A stretch of 64,000 nucleotides of DNA from Ornithinimicrobium pekingense DSM 21552 (lineage in GTDB: Bacteria > Actinomycetota > Actinomycetes > Actinomycetales > Dermatophilaceae): the NCBI RefSeq assembly GCF_000421185.1, contig NZ_ATWJ01000013.1:124001-188000 (forward strand). Reading direction: 5' to 3'. Each line of letters opens with the position of its first letter. Position 1 is the stretch's first letter. Made by a program: the position numbers and the translations under genes. This document shows, piece by piece, positions 18,930-28,194 of this stretch. The notes under the pieces are model-generated. The model was not told the DNA's origin, did not search any database, and worked only from the letters and a program-made list of their open reading frames with translations.

Positions 18930-21113
18930 GTGCTCTTCTCCCGCCGACGTCCGCTCCTGTGCGGGCTCGTCCTGACCCTGCTCGCCGCCCTCGGCCTGCC
19001 GGCCACCGGGGCGGAGGTCGTCCGGCAGCAGGAGGAGGTCCTCCACGACCCCGACGGCCGTGACGGCGACTTCTTCGGCCAGGCTCTCGCCGTGTCCGAC
19101 CACCGCGTCGTGGTCGGCGCGCCCGGCAAGCCGCCGGCCGGCACGTCGGTGTCGGACGTCAACCCGGTCGGGTCGGTGTCGGTCTTCACTCCTGCCGCCG
19201 ACGGGTCGTTCTCCCGGACCGAGCTGCGCCCCTCCGACGGTTCCTACCGTGACTGGTTCGGGATCTCGGTGGCCACGGCGGGCGACCTCGTGGCGGTCGG
19301 CGGCTCGGGAGCGGCCACCCGCTACGCGGACGGGAGCTACGGTCACGACGGCTCCGGCGCCGCCTACGTGTACGAGGACGGCCCGCAGGGAATGGCGGAG
19401 GCGCGGTTGCGACCTGCGGAATCGCTGCCGCACAGCCGGTTCGGGGAGGCTGTCGCCACCGACGGTCGCCGCGTGGTCGTCGGGGCGCCGGGCAGCTCAT
19501 CGGCGTCCGGCGACCTGTCCGCGGGTGCTGTGCACGTCTTCGAGCCGACCGCCGAGGGGTGGCGCGAGCAGCGGGTCGTCGCCGCGGCGCCGGTGGAGTA
19601 TGCCGGGTTCGGCGCTGTGCTGGCGGTCGCGGGCGAGCGGATCCTCGTCGGTGCCCCCAGGGAGCGGCCCAGCGGCGCCGTGCACGTCCTGGGGCCCGAC
19701 GGCGCCGGCGGCTACCGCACGGAGCAGGTGCTGCGGCCCGACCCCGCCCTGGCCACCGGCCGCTTCGGGCAAGCGTTGGCCGTCGACGGGGACCGCCTGG
19801 TCGTCGGAGCACCCGGTTACGGCTCCGGCACCGGTGACCGCCCGGGCAGCGTCCACGTCTTCGACGCCGACGACACGGGGGTCTACGCCCTGCGTACCCG
19901 GCTCGACCCCGACGGCCTCCCGATCGTCCCGACCGACCTGGGCACCTCCGTCGCGGTCCGAGGCGACCGGGTCGTCAGCGGGGCGGTGCCGGAGAGCGGA
20001 GGGTCGGGCACCGTGCTCGTCTTCGACCTGGACGCCGGCACCGGTGTCGAGCGGGTCCGGCAGGGGTGGATCCCACCGGAACCCTGGTCCTACCGGGTGG
20101 GTGTCACGGTGGCCTTCTTCGGTGACCGGATCGTGGCAGGAGGTACCGGGAGCGATCCCGGCACGGGCCGCCCGCAGGGCGCCCTGCACCTGCTGCGGGA
20201 GCACGAGGGTGCCGAGATCAGCCGCACCGCGGCCGCCAACCGCTACGCCACCTCGGCCCTCGTGGCGGCGGAGTTCTCGCCGGGGACGCCCCTGGCGGTC
20301 GTGGCGACCGGTGCGTCCTTCCCGGACGCCCTGGCCGGCGCCGCGCTCGCCGGAGGCGGGGGCGGGCCGGTGGTCCTCACCAGAGGGGACTCACTGAGCG
20401 ACTCCGCGAAGTCCGCCCTCGTCGCGCTCAGGCCCCGCACGATCGTCGTGACAGGCGGACCGGGAGCGGTGTCCGACAGCGTCCTCGGTGCGATCCAGCA
20501 GGCGACCGGGGTCCGGCCCGTCCGGCTCGCCGGCGGCGACCGCTACGCGACGGCCGCCGCCGTCGCCGGTCAGTTCCCCAGCGGCGTCGACGTCGCCTAC
20601 GTGACCGGCGGGGCCGACTTCCCCGACGCCCTGTCGGGCAGCGCCCTGGCCGCGGCTCAGGACGCCCCGGTGCTGCTGACCCGCCAGGGCAGCCTGCCCA
20701 CCAGCACCCGTGACGCCCTGGCCCGGCTCAAGCCGCGGCGCATCGTCGTCCTGGGCGGCACCGGTGCGGTGGGCGCGGCCGTCGTCGACGAGCTCAAAGC
20801 CCTGGCCCCGACGGTGCAGCGGATCAGCGGCGCCAACAGGTATGCCACCGCGGTCGCCGTGAGCGCCCAGGTCGCGCCCGGCGTCCCCGTCGTCTACCTC
20901 GCCAGCGGGACCGGCTTCGCGGACGCGCTCTCCGGGGCCGCGCGCGCCGGCAGCCTGGGAGCGCCCCTGCTGCTCACCCGGCCGACCGACGTGCCCTCCG
21001 TCGTGCGCGCGGAGCTCCTGCGGCTGCGGCCGGACCGGATCGTGGTCCTGGGTGGCGAGAACGCGGTGACCCCCCAGGTCGAGACAGCCCTGCACGAGCT
21101 CGTCTACCCCTGA
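18930..21113 (+). CDS. Secreted FG-GAP beta-propeller protein with CWB2 cell-wall-binding repeats
   Basis: 727 residues. A signal peptide (basic SRRR, then a hydrophobic core to about residue 28, ending PATGA) directs export. Residues about 45-410 hold seven FG-GAP-like repeats of the form FGxxxAxxGDRxVVGAPG, enough for one propeller; the last two are degenerate. Residues about 430-727 hold three CWB2 (PF04122-type) repeats, each beginning with NRYAT or DRYAT and containing FPDALSG/FADALSG and RIVVLGG. CWB2 triplets anchor proteins to anionic wall polymers. Start is GTG; a possible -10, CATACT at 18844, would give a leader of about 75 bases. Ligand of the propeller unknown. Confidence 0.88.
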   Translation: MLFSRRRPLLCGLVLTLLAALGLPATGAEVVRQQEEVLHDPDGRDGDFFGQALAVSDHRVVVGAPGKPPAGTSVSDVNPVGSVSVFTPAADGSFSRTELRPSDGSYRDWFGISVATAGDLVAVGGSGAATRYADGSYGHDGSGAAYVYEDGPQGMAEARLRPAESLPHSRFGEAVATDGRRVVVGAPGSSSASGDLSAGAVHVFEPTAEGWREQRVVAAAPVEYAGFGAVLAVAGERILVGAPRERPSGAVHVLGPDGAGGYRTEQVLRPDPALATGRFGQALAVDGDRLVVGAPGYGSGTGDRPGSVHVFDADDTGVYALRTRLDPDGLPIVPTDLGTSVAVRGDRVVSGAVPESGGSGTVLVFDLDAGTGVERVRQGWIPPEPWSYRVGVTVAFFGDRIVAGGTGSDPGTGRPQGALHLLREHEGAEISRTAAANRYATSALVAAEFSPGTPLAVVATGASFPDALAGAALAGGGGGPVVLTRGDSLSDSAKSALVALRPRTIVVTGGPGAVSDSVLGAIQQATGVRPVRLAGGDRYATAAAVAGQFPSGVDVAYVTGGADFPDALSGSALAAAQDAPVLLTRQGSLPTSTRDALARLKPRRIVVLGGTGAVGAAVVDELKALAPTVQRISGANRYATAVAVSAQVAPGVPVVYLASGTGFADALSGAARAGSLGAPLLLTRPTDVPSVVRAELLRLRPDRIVVLGGENAVTPQVETALHELVYP

Positions 21114-21146
21114 GAGCTCGCGTCTCCCGGTGCTCGCGCTGGAGGG

Positions 21147-21659
21147 TCAGTCGACCGTGCCCAGCAGCCGCCCCACGCGCGGAGGCTGCTCGGCGGCGGC
21201 GATCGCGGCCATGATGCCGAAGGTGTCGCTGTCGGCCTGGGCCAGCTCGCCGGGGGTGAACCACTCGGCCTTGCGGGCCTCCGTCGCCAGGTCGAGGTCG
21301 GGCCGGGTCTCCAGGATCACGCGGAAGACGACGTCGATGACCTGACGCTCGGCGTCGACCCGGACGGTGACCGGGTCACCGGGGTCGACGTCCAGGCCGA
21401 TCTCCTCGGCGACCTCGCGCCGGACGGCGTCCGAGGGCTCCTCGTGCTTGCCCATCAGGCCGCCCGGCAGGCTCCACCCCTCGCGGTGCGGCTGCCAGAG
21501 GAACAGCACGCACCCGTCGTGCTCCAGGACGCACACCGCACCGGCCGTGTAGCTCGGCGCCCCCACGCGCACGGCGGCCCGCTTGAGCGGGTTCGGCATG
21601 ACCCGGAAGCCCACCAGCGCCGCGGTCCCGGCCTTGCGGCGCATCGTCTCCCAGTTCAC
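21147..21659 (-). CDS. NUDIX hydrolase
   Basis: About 170 residues. The Nudix box is complete: GGLMGKHEEPSD, then REVAEEIGL. It is preceded by GAVCVLEHDGCVLFLWQPHREGWSLP and followed by VIDVVFRVI. It should hydrolyse a nucleoside diphosphate linked to another group; the substrate is not predictable. The start is uncertain: GTG at 21659 (VNWETMRRK) or GTG at 21677, neither with a strong ribosome site. The 32-bp repeat array at 21681 overlaps the promoter region. Confidence 0.85.
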   Translation of the reverse strand: MNWETMRRKAGTAALVGFRVMPNPLKRAAVRVGAPSYTAGAVCVLEHDGCVLFLWQPHREGWSLPGGLMGKHEEPSDAVRREVAEEIGLDVDPGDPVTVRVDAERQVIDVVFRVILETRPDLDLATEARKAEWFTPGELAQADSDTFGIMAAIAAAEQPPRVGRLLGTVD

Positions 21660-21680
21660 TGCCCCACTCAACCACACCGC

Positions 21681-21769
21681 GTCGTCGGTCGCGCCCGTCG
21701 CGTACGCACCGCGTCGTCGGTGGGGGTGAGGGCGTGCGGGCGACGTCGTCGGTGGGTGAGGGGGGTGGG
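21681..21769. repeat. Tandem array A, 32-bp period (three units)
   Basis: GTCGTCGGT recurs at 21681, 21713 and 21745, an exact 32-base spacing. Each unit reads CGGT(C/G)G, then GTGAGGGCGTGCG-like sequence, then GCGACGTCGT. The last unit runs into the stop codon of the FAD dehydrogenase (minus strand). The units are the same family as arrays B (39787) and C (40221). Confidence 0.8.
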
Positions 21770-23437
21770 TCAGAGGGTGGCGGCGAGGGCGCGCCCGGCC
21801 TGCCGGCCGCTGAAGAGGCAGCCGCCGAGAAAGGTGCCCTCCAGCGAGCGGTAGCCGTGCATGCCGCCGCCGCCGAAGCCGGCGACCTCGCCCGCGGCGT
21901 AGAGGCCGGGCACGGGGGTGCCGTCGGCGCGCAGCGCCCGGCCGTCGAGGTCGGTCTGGATGCCGCCGAGCGTCTTGCGGGTCAGCACCCGCAGCCGGAC
22001 CGCGACGAGCGGACCGTGCTTGGGGTCGAGGAAGCGGTGCGGCGGCGCGGTGCGGACCAGCCGGTCGCCGCGCGAGCGCCGCGCGGCCCGCACCATCGCC
22101 GTCTGCACGTCCTTGCCGAAGTCGTTGTCGAGCTCGCGGTCACGCGCCTCGACCAGCTCGCGGACCGCCGCCGCGTCGACCAGGTCGTCGCCGGTCAGGG
22201 CGTTCATGCCGGCGACCAGCTCCTCGACCGTCCCGGCGCGCACCACGTCGGTCCCGGCGTCGGCGAACCGCTGCACGGGCTCGGGCACGTCGGTGGTCAC
22301 CCGCCCCAGCACCTGGCGCACCGAGCGGCCGGTGAGGTCGGGGTTCTGCTCCGACCCGGACAGGGCGTACTCCTTGCCCAGGACCGTCGTCGTCGCCACG
22401 AACCAGGAGTGGTCGTGCCCGGGGGTCGCGGTGCGCAGGTGCGCGAGGGTCCCCAGCGTGTCGAAGCCGGGCAGGCAGGGGAAGGGCAGGCGCCGGCCCA
22501 GCGCGTCGAGCCACAGCGAGCTGGGCCCCGGCAGGATGCGTATGCCGTGCCCCGGCCAGACGGGCGAGTGGTTGGGCAGGCCCTCGACGTAGTGCCACAT
22601 CCGGTCGCGGTTGACCAGCCGGGCACCGACATCCACGACCGGGTCGAGCATCGACCCGTCGACGTAGGCCGGGACGCCGGTGAGCAGGTCCTGCGGGGGC
22701 GTGCCGAGGCGCTCCGGCCACCACTGCCGCACCAGCGCCGGGTTGGCGCCGATGCCCCCGCTGGTGACCAGGATCGCCTGGGCCCCCAGCTCGAACCGGG
22801 TGGCCGCCACCCGGCTGGACGGCGCGCCACGGTCGGCGTCGTCCCCCACCAGCACCTCGCCGCGCACCCCGGTGACGGCGCCGCCCGACACCACCAGCTC
22901 GGTGACCCGGTGCCGCCCGTGCAGCTCGACCCGGCCGGTCCGCACCCCCTCCCGGACGGCCCGCTCGAAGGGCTCGACGACCCCCGGCCCCGTCCCCCAG
23001 GTGATGTGGAAGCGCGGGACGGAGTTGCCGTGGCCGGTGGCCCGGCCGTCCCCGCGCTCTGCCCAGCCCACGACCGGGAAGAGCCCGACTCCCTTCTCCC
23101 GCAGCCAGGACCGCTTCTCGCCCGCGGCCCAGGCGACGTAGGCGCGCGCCCACCGCATACCCCAGAGGTCCTCGGCGTCCGCGCCCTCGAGCCGGTCGAA
23201 GCCGGCGCTGCCGCTCCAGTCCTGCCAGGCCAGCTCCTCGCTGTCCCTGATCCCCATCCGCCGCTGCTCGGGGGTGCCGACGAGGAACAGCCCGCCGAAG
23301 CTCCACCACGCCTGCCCGCCGAGGTGGTCGGCGGACTCCTGGTCGACCAGGGCGACCCGGTGACCGGCGGTGACCAGCTCGGCGGTGGCGACCAGCCCGG
23401 CCAGCCCCGCCCCGACCACGATGACGTCAGCGTGCAT
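21770..23437 (-). CDS. FAD-binding dehydrogenase (fumarate reductase/KstD-like flavoprotein)
   Basis: 555 residues. N-terminal FAD site VIVVGAGLAGLVATAEL with the acidic residue at the end of the second strand (VALVDQE), then DHLGGQAWWSFGG; the C-terminus has KTLGGIQTDLDGRALR, VPGLYAAGEVAGFGGGGMHG and LEGTFLGGCLFSG, typical of the succinate dehydrogenase/ketosteroid dehydrogenase flavoprotein group. Substrate unknown; members are usually annotated only as FAD-binding dehydrogenase. ATG at 23437 chosen as the start just before the first beta strand. Array A begins right after its stop. Confidence 0.88.
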   Translation of the reverse strand: MHADVIVVGAGLAGLVATAELVTAGHRVALVDQESADHLGGQAWWSFGGLFLVGTPEQRRMGIRDSEELAWQDWSGSAGFDRLEGADAEDLWGMRWARAYVAWAAGEKRSWLREKGVGLFPVVGWAERGDGRATGHGNSVPRFHITWGTGPGVVEPFERAVREGVRTGRVELHGRHRVTELVVSGGAVTGVRGEVLVGDDADRGAPSSRVAATRFELGAQAILVTSGGIGANPALVRQWWPERLGTPPQDLLTGVPAYVDGSMLDPVVDVGARLVNRDRMWHYVEGLPNHSPVWPGHGIRILPGPSSLWLDALGRRLPFPCLPGFDTLGTLAHLRTATPGHDHSWFVATTTVLGKEYALSGSEQNPDLTGRSVRQVLGRVTTDVPEPVQRFADAGTDVVRAGTVEELVAGMNALTGDDLVDAAAVRELVEARDRELDNDFGKDVQTAMVRAARRSRGDRLVRTAPPHRFLDPKHGPLVAVRLRVLTRKTLGGIQTDLDGRALRADGTPVPGLYAAGEVAGFGGGGMHGYRSLEGTFLGGCLFSGRQAGRALAATL

Positions 23438-23493
23438 GGGGGGCAGGGTAGCGAGCACCTGCCCCGGTCTGCGCGTCTACGCTGTCCCCAGCC

Positions 23494-25230
23494 ATGGCCA
23501 CCCGTGACAGCCGACGCCTCCCGACGCCGCCGCCCGGCGTCCTCACCGGCCTGCGCCGGGGCGTCGTGCTGGTGCTGCTGACCCTGGTCGCCTTCGTCGG
23601 CGGCGTCGCCACGACGCAGCTGTGGCCGGTGCACACCGAGACCGGCTACTTCGCCGCCGACGTCTCGGTCGCCCCCCGGCTCGACTCGACCGTGGAGCTG
23701 CCGATGGTCGTCGGCGACGTCGTCATGACCTTCGACGGCCCGCTGCCGGCGCCGGGGCTGCGGGCCCAGGTCTCGGTCCGCGAGGAGGTCACCGACCTGC
23801 TGCGCAGCGGCCGCCTCGACGCCTCCAGCCTGCAGCCGAGCCCCGAGGAGCTGCGCGAGGCCATCGACCACGGCGTGCGGGAGGTCGGGTGGAAGTTCGC
23901 CACGGGCGCGCTCGTCACCTCCCTGCTCGTCCTGCTCACCTATGCCGTCGCCCGGCCCCACCACCTGGGCCGGGTCGTGGCCGCGGCGACGACCGCGACG
24001 GCGGTGGCGCTCGCCGCCCCGGGCGCCGCGGCATACCTGACCTATCGGGTCGACAACGTCGCCGAGTTCCGCGCGACCTCGCTGCTGTCCCTGGTGCAGA
24101 CGAATACCGGGCTGCTGGACAGCCTGACGGCCAACGCCTCGCACGGCGCCGTCTACGTGACCAACCTGCTGGCGCTGTCCGACGCGCTGCGCGAGGAGTT
24201 CACGCCCGGGGCGGTCGAGGTCCCGGTCGCGGCGCGCTTCCTGCTGGTCAGCGACCTGCACGGGATGAACCAGTTCCCGCTGATGCGGCAGATCGTGGCG
24301 AGCGAGGGCATCGACGCGGTCATCGACGCGGGCGACCTGCTCAACTTCGGGCAGCCGCGCGAGGGGGCGCTGACCGACCTCTACGCCGGCATCGAGAGCC
24401 TCGGCGTGCCCTACATCTTCGTGCGCGGCAACCACGACGCCGTCTCGGCCGAGGACGAGGCCGTGCTGCGCCGGCTCTCGCGCATCCCCAACGTCCTGCT
24501 GCTGGAGCCGACCGCGGGCGAGCTCGTGCGCGTCGAGGTCAACGGGGTGTCGGTCAGCGGCTTCAACGACGTGCGCTACTACAACCAGCGCGGCGCCGAC
24601 TTCGGCGAGGAGCAGGCCGAGGCGGCCCGGCGGTTCCGCGAGGCCACCGAGGGCACCGTGCCCACCGACCTCGTCGTCACCCACCAGCCCTACGCCGCCG
24701 ACCGGGTCGAGGCGACCGGGGCGACCGTCAACGGCCACATGCACGCGCCGGACCTGGAGCGCGGGCACATCCAGGTCGGGTCGTTCACCGGGGGCGGGCT
24801 GGTCAACCAGTTCCGGCTGCCACCGCTGACCGAGGAGGCGCAGGAGGCCGCGGAGGAGGACCCGGACACGGCCGGCGAGCTGCAGGGCCACCCCTACAGC
24901 TTCGACATCCTCAACGTCGGGCAGGACTGCTCGATCATGAGCCTGACGCGCTACAGCTACCGCAACCTGGTCTCCGGCCGCCCGCAGTACGACGACGTGC
25001 GCCTCGTCAACGGCCGCACCATCCAGCCCGACCCCCCGCAGGACCGCATCTGCGGCCCGGAGCTGGGCGTGGTGACCTCGCCGCTGCTGCCGGTCGCGAC
25101 GACCGACTCCGCGGTGAGCACCGACGACGCGACGCAGACGGTATCGATCCCCCCGCCGTCCGGGCGCCCCGAGGACCTGGACCTGTCGACCGAGGGCCCC
25201 GACGAGGTCGTCGTCACCATCGCGCCCTGA
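23494..25230 (+). CDS. Membrane-anchored metallophosphoesterase
   Basis: 578 residues. An N-terminal transmembrane segment at about 22-45 and two further ones around 145-165 and 175-195 place the catalytic domain outside or at the membrane. Calcineurin-like motifs follow in order: SDLHG (about 252), DAGDLLN, RGNHD (about 310), THQP, and NGHMHAP (about 413), which supply the two-metal site. An acidic, proline-rich tail follows. TACGCT lies ten bases before the ATG. The gene converges with the DsbA-like gene; a palindrome and 19-bp repeats fill the gap. Confidence 0.87.
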   Translation: MATRDSRRLPTPPPGVLTGLRRGVVLVLLTLVAFVGGVATTQLWPVHTETGYFAADVSVAPRLDSTVELPMVVGDVVMTFDGPLPAPGLRAQVSVREEVTDLLRSGRLDASSLQPSPEELREAIDHGVREVGWKFATGALVTSLLVLLTYAVARPHHLGRVVAAATTATAVALAAPGAAAYLTYRVDNVAEFRATSLLSLVQTNTGLLDSLTANASHGAVYVTNLLALSDALREEFTPGAVEVPVAARFLLVSDLHGMNQFPLMRQIVASEGIDAVIDAGDLLNFGQPREGALTDLYAGIESLGVPYIFVRGNHDAVSAEDEAVLRRLSRIPNVLLLEPTAGELVRVEVNGVSVSGFNDVRYYNQRGADFGEEQAEAARRFREATEGTVPTDLVVTHQPYAADRVEATGATVNGHMHAPDLERGHIQVGSFTGGGLVNQFRLPPLTEEAQEAAEEDPDTAGELQGHPYSFDILNVGQDCSIMSLTRYSYRNLVSGRPQYDDVRLVNGRTIQPDPPQDRICGPELGVVTSPLLPVATTDSAVSTDDATQTVSIPPPSGRPEDLDLSTEGPDEVVVTIAP

Positions 25231-25276
25231 GCGGGTGTGCTGGGTGAACCGTCGAGCGACGCGGAAGCCGTCCCGC

Positions 25277-25350
25277 GCGGGGGAAGCTTCCCCCGCACGA
25301 GCCGGTCTCCCCAGCACGAGCCACCGTCGCCCGCACGAGCGTGACGCGGG
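25277..25350. repeat. Palindrome with 19-bp-period repeats, locus D
   Basis: A perfect 20-bp palindrome, GCGGGGGAAGCTTCCCCCGC (25277-25296), is followed by units GAGCCGGTCTCCCCAGCAC and GAGCCACCGTCGCCCGCAC (19 bases each) and a degenerate third. The first and last parts of the unit (GAG, GCAC) are fixed, the middle varies. It lies between the convergent metallophosphoesterase and DsbA-like genes, so a terminator role for both is likely. A larger copy is at 46352-46490. Confidence 0.75.
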
Positions 25351-25376
25351 CGTCAGGGCCGCTCGCGGGCGGACCG

Positions 25377-26219
25377 TCAGTCACGCGAGAAGGCGCGCTG
25401 CTCCTCCTGGGCGATGACGCTCTCGAAGTAGAGCGCGGACTGGGCGCCCTGCACGACCGTCGTGTTGACCAGGAAGGTCGGCGTCGAGGACAGTCCGATC
25501 GAGCGGGCCTCGGCGGTGTCGGCGTCGACGGCGGCCGCGAGCGCCGGGTCGTCCAGCGCCTGCTCGAAGGCCGCGAGGTCGGGCACGCCGACCTCCTCGG
25601 CGATGTCGAGCAGGTCCTGGCGCTCCAGCTCGGCGTGGCCCTCGCTGGAGCGGGCGAAGACGGCCGTCTGGTAGGGCTCGAGCAGGTCCTGGGCGGCCGC
25701 GGCGCGGGCGGCGACCGCGGCCTGGTGCGACTGCTCGTCGAAGATGACGAAGTCGCGGAACTCGATGCGCAGCACGCCGGCATCGACGAGCGGCTGCAGC
25801 TCGGGGCGGGTCTCCACCGCGAACTGGGCGCAGTAGGGGCAGCGGTAGTCGGCGTACTCGATCATCACGACCGGGGCGTCGACCTCGCCGACCGCCATCG
25901 GGTCGTCGGGGTCGCGCCGCTGCAGGTCGAGCATGAGCTGCTGGACCTCCTCGGGCGGGGTCTGCGCGGCTGCGTCATCCGACGCGGTCCCCTCCGGCGC
26001 GCTCTCCTGCGCCTGCTGCTCCCCCGTCTGCGCCGGCGCCGCGGCCGAGGGAGGCGTCGAGGGGCCGCGTGCCCCGTCGCTGCCCTCGGTGCCGAGCGCG
26101 AGCCAGGCGATGAGCCCGATGACCAGCGCCACCACGGTCACCGCGACCGCCCACGCGATCGAGGAGGCCCGGCTGTCGTCCGCGGGCGGTGAGAAGGCGG
26201 GGCCGGGCTGCTCTGTCAC
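25377..26219 (-). CDS. DsbA/thioredoxin-like membrane-anchored protein
   Basis: 280 residues. A short cytoplasmic tail, one transmembrane helix at about 21-42, a low-complexity linker rich in Ala, Pro, Gln and Glu, then a thioredoxin-fold domain with MIEYADYRCPYCAQF; CPYC (about 127-130) is the active-site pair. SSTPTFLVN contains the cis-proline loop. It probably acts as an extracytoplasmic thiol oxidase or isomerase. Start GTG at 26219, preceded by GGCGGGG. Confidence 0.88.
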   Translation of the reverse strand: MTEQPGPAFSPPADDSRASSIAWAVAVTVVALVIGLIAWLALGTEGSDGARGPSTPPSAAAPAQTGEQQAQESAPEGTASDDAAAQTPPEEVQQLMLDLQRRDPDDPMAVGEVDAPVVMIEYADYRCPYCAQFAVETRPELQPLVDAGVLRIEFRDFVIFDEQSHQAAVAARAAAAQDLLEPYQTAVFARSSEGHAELERQDLLDIAEEVGVPDLAAFEQALDDPALAAAVDADTAEARSIGLSSTPTFLVNTTVVQGAQSALYFESVIAQEEQRAFSRD

Positions 26220-26269
26220 CCCGCCAGCGTCCCACACGGCCACCGTCACGCCGCCTCCAGGCCCGGCGG

Positions 26270-26860
26270 TCAGGCGGGCTCCGCGCCCTCCCCGACCGAC
26301 CAGGTATGCCGTACCTCGTAGCGGGGCGTGCCGTGGGGGCCCTGGCCGAGCCAGGAGGCGACGAGCAGCACCTCGTCGGCACGCCATACCGGGGTCCGGA
26401 GGGTGTCGAGCGCCTGCAGGAGATGACCGGCGGGGTGCGGGCGACCCACCGCCCGGGCGAGCGTGACGTGGGGCCTGAAGCGGGTGCCGGCCACGCGCGC
26501 GCCGACGTGGTTGGCGACGGCGCGCAGCCCCGTGGCCCAGTCGGCCAGCGTGCCCCGCGCGCTCTCCTCCACCCCGGCCCACAGCACCCGCGCCGCGCCG
26601 GGGTCGGGGAAGGAGCCCGCCCCCGCCAACCGCAGGTCGGTAGTGCCCCGGCGCGCGAGGAAGGCCTCGCCCTGCGCGATGAGCTCCTCCTCGCGCCACT
26701 CGTCCAGGTCGGGCAGGAAGGCGAGCGTGAGGTGCAGGTGCTCGGCCCGGGTCCAGCGCCACTCCCGGCGGGAGGCCACGCTCTCGCGGCGCGGCCCGAG
26801 GAAGGTGTCGAGGTCGGTGACGACCTCCTCGGGCAGGTCCACGGCGAGAAAGGCGCGCAT
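26270..26860 (-). CDS. thpR: 2'-5' RNA ligase family protein (2H phosphoesterase)
   Basis: 196 residues. The two H-x-T/S-x motifs of the 2H superfamily are HLTL (43-46) and HVTL (131-134). MRAFLAVDLPEEV and the length match ThpR, an RNA 2',3'-cyclic phosphodiesterase/2'-5' ligase of uncertain cell role. CACGAT lies six bases before the ATG, hinting at a leaderless mRNA. Follows the DsbA-like gene upstream side and diverges from carbamate kinase. Confidence 0.88.
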   Translation of the reverse strand: MRAFLAVDLPEEVVTDLDTFLGPRRESVASRREWRWTRAEHLHLTLAFLPDLDEWREEELIAQGEAFLARRGTTDLRLAGAGSFPDPGAARVLWAGVEESARGTLADWATGLRAVANHVGARVAGTRFRPHVTLARAVGRPHPAGHLLQALDTLRTPVWRADEVLLVASWLGQGPHGTPRYEVRHTWSVGEGAEPA

Positions 26861-26935
26861 GCCCCCATCGTGGCCGATCCGCCGCGCCGCCGCCGTCCCG
26901 GCCGCGCGCCGGCGGGCACGGCATACTCCCAGGTC

Positions 26936-27853
26936 ATGAGGATCGTCGTGGCTCTGGGCGGCAACGCGCTGCTGCAGCGCGGCCAGGTGCCCGACGCCGC
27001 GGCGCAGGTGGAGAACATCCGGCGGGCGATGCGGGCGCTGGCGCCGCTGACCGACGACCACGAGGTCGTCATCACGCACGGCAACGGCCCGCAGGTCGGC
27101 GTCCTGGCGATGGAGAGCGCGGCGGACGCGCGGCTGAGCCAGCCCTACCCCTTCGACGCGCTGGGCGCGATGACGCAGGGGCTGATCGGCTACTGGATCC
27201 TGCAGGCGATGGGCAACGAGCGCCCCTACCGCCAGCTCGCCGCGGTGCTCAACCAGACGCTCGTCGACGCCGACGACCCGGCCTTCGCGGACCCGACGAA
27301 GTTCGTCGGCGAGGTCTACGACGAGCAGACCGCCCGGACGCTCGCGGAGCGGCACGGCTGGGACGTGCGCCCTGACGGGAAGCACTGGCGCCGCGTGGTC
27401 CCCTCGCCGCGACCGCGGGAGATCATCGAGACCCGGCTCATCGACCAGCTGCTCGACGACTCCGCCGTCGTGGTGTGCGCCGGGGGTGGCGGGGTGCCGG
27501 TGGTGCGGACCGCGACCGGCGACCTGCAGGGGGTCGAGGCGGTCATCGACAAGGACCTGTCGGCGGCGCTGCTGGCGCACCGGCTGCGGGCCGACCGGCT
27601 GCTCGTGCTCACCGATGTGCCCGCGGTGATGGAGGGCTGGGGCACGCAGCGGGCTCGCGAGATCCGCCGCACGACGCCGGCCCGCCTGCGCGCGCTCGAC
27701 CTGCCCACCGGCTCGATGGGCCCCAAGGTCGAGGCGGTATGCCGTTTCGTCGAGGTCGGGGGCCGGGGCGTCGCGGCGGCGATCGGCAACCTCGAGGAGG
27801 CCGGGGCGCTGGTGGACGGCTCGGCGGGGACCTACGTCACCGCCGACGGCTGA
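26936..27853 (+). CDS. arcC: Carbamate kinase
   Basis: 305 residues. Amino-acid-kinase fold with MRIVVALGGNALLQRG (phosphate-binding), ITHGNGPQVG, the subdomain segment PTKFVGEVYDEQTA, VVCAGGGGVPV, and VIDKDLSAALLAHRL, all typical of ArcC. The enzyme interconverts carbamoyl phosphate plus ADP with carbamate plus ATP. No arginine deiminase or ornithine carbamoyltransferase gene is in the window, so the pathway link is open. CATACT ends eight bases before the ATG (leaderless type). Confidence 0.92.
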   Translation: MRIVVALGGNALLQRGQVPDAAAQVENIRRAMRALAPLTDDHEVVITHGNGPQVGVLAMESAADARLSQPYPFDALGAMTQGLIGYWILQAMGNERPYRQLAAVLNQTLVDADDPAFADPTKFVGEVYDEQTARTLAERHGWDVRPDGKHWRRVVPSPRPREIIETRLIDQLLDDSAVVVCAGGGGVPVVRTATGDLQGVEAVIDKDLSAALLAHRLRADRLLVLTDVPAVMEGWGTQRAREIRRTTPARLRALDLPTGSMGPKVEAVCRFVEVGGRGVAAAIGNLEEAGALVDGSAGTYVTADG

Positions 27854-27869
27854 GCGGGCGGCGGGCGGG

Positions 27870-28190
27870 TCAGCGCACGTCGGCGAGCGGGCCGTCCATC
27901 AGCCAGCCGGCGCCGATGACCGGGTCCCACCGGGCGATGCTGACGTGGTCGACGAGGCCGAGCTGCTGGAAGGGGTCCTCCCGCAGCAGCTCCAGCAGCG
28001 GCTCCTCCGCCTCCCCGAGGAGCAGGATCAGCGCGGCCGCGGGCCCGTCGGCCTGGCGGGCCATCGGCCCGGAGAGCAGCACGACGCCCTCCTCGGCGAG
28101 GCGGGAGAGGAAGGCGCGGTGGGACGGGCGGTGCTCGTCGAGCGCGGCGGTGTCCTCGGAGTAGGCGTACTGGACGGCGAAGATGGCCAT
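27870..28190 (-). CDS. YciI-family protein
   Basis: 106 residues, the full length of the YciI fold. FAVQYAYSEDT begins the first strand; RPSHRAFLSRLAEEG contains the conserved His of the family, SGPM follows, and DPFQQLGLVDHVSI is the typical C-terminal motif. YciI proteins are a dimeric ferredoxin-like group with few known activities. TAGGTT ends six bases before the ATG (leaderless type), and lies within a 13-bp dyad shared with the VOC gene. Confidence 0.88.
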   Translation of the reverse strand: MAIFAVQYAYSEDTAALDEHRPSHRAFLSRLAEEGVVLLSGPMARQADGPAAALILLLGEAEEPLLELLREDPFQQLGLVDHVSIARWDPVIGAGWLMDGPLADVR

Positions 28191-28194
28191 GGGG

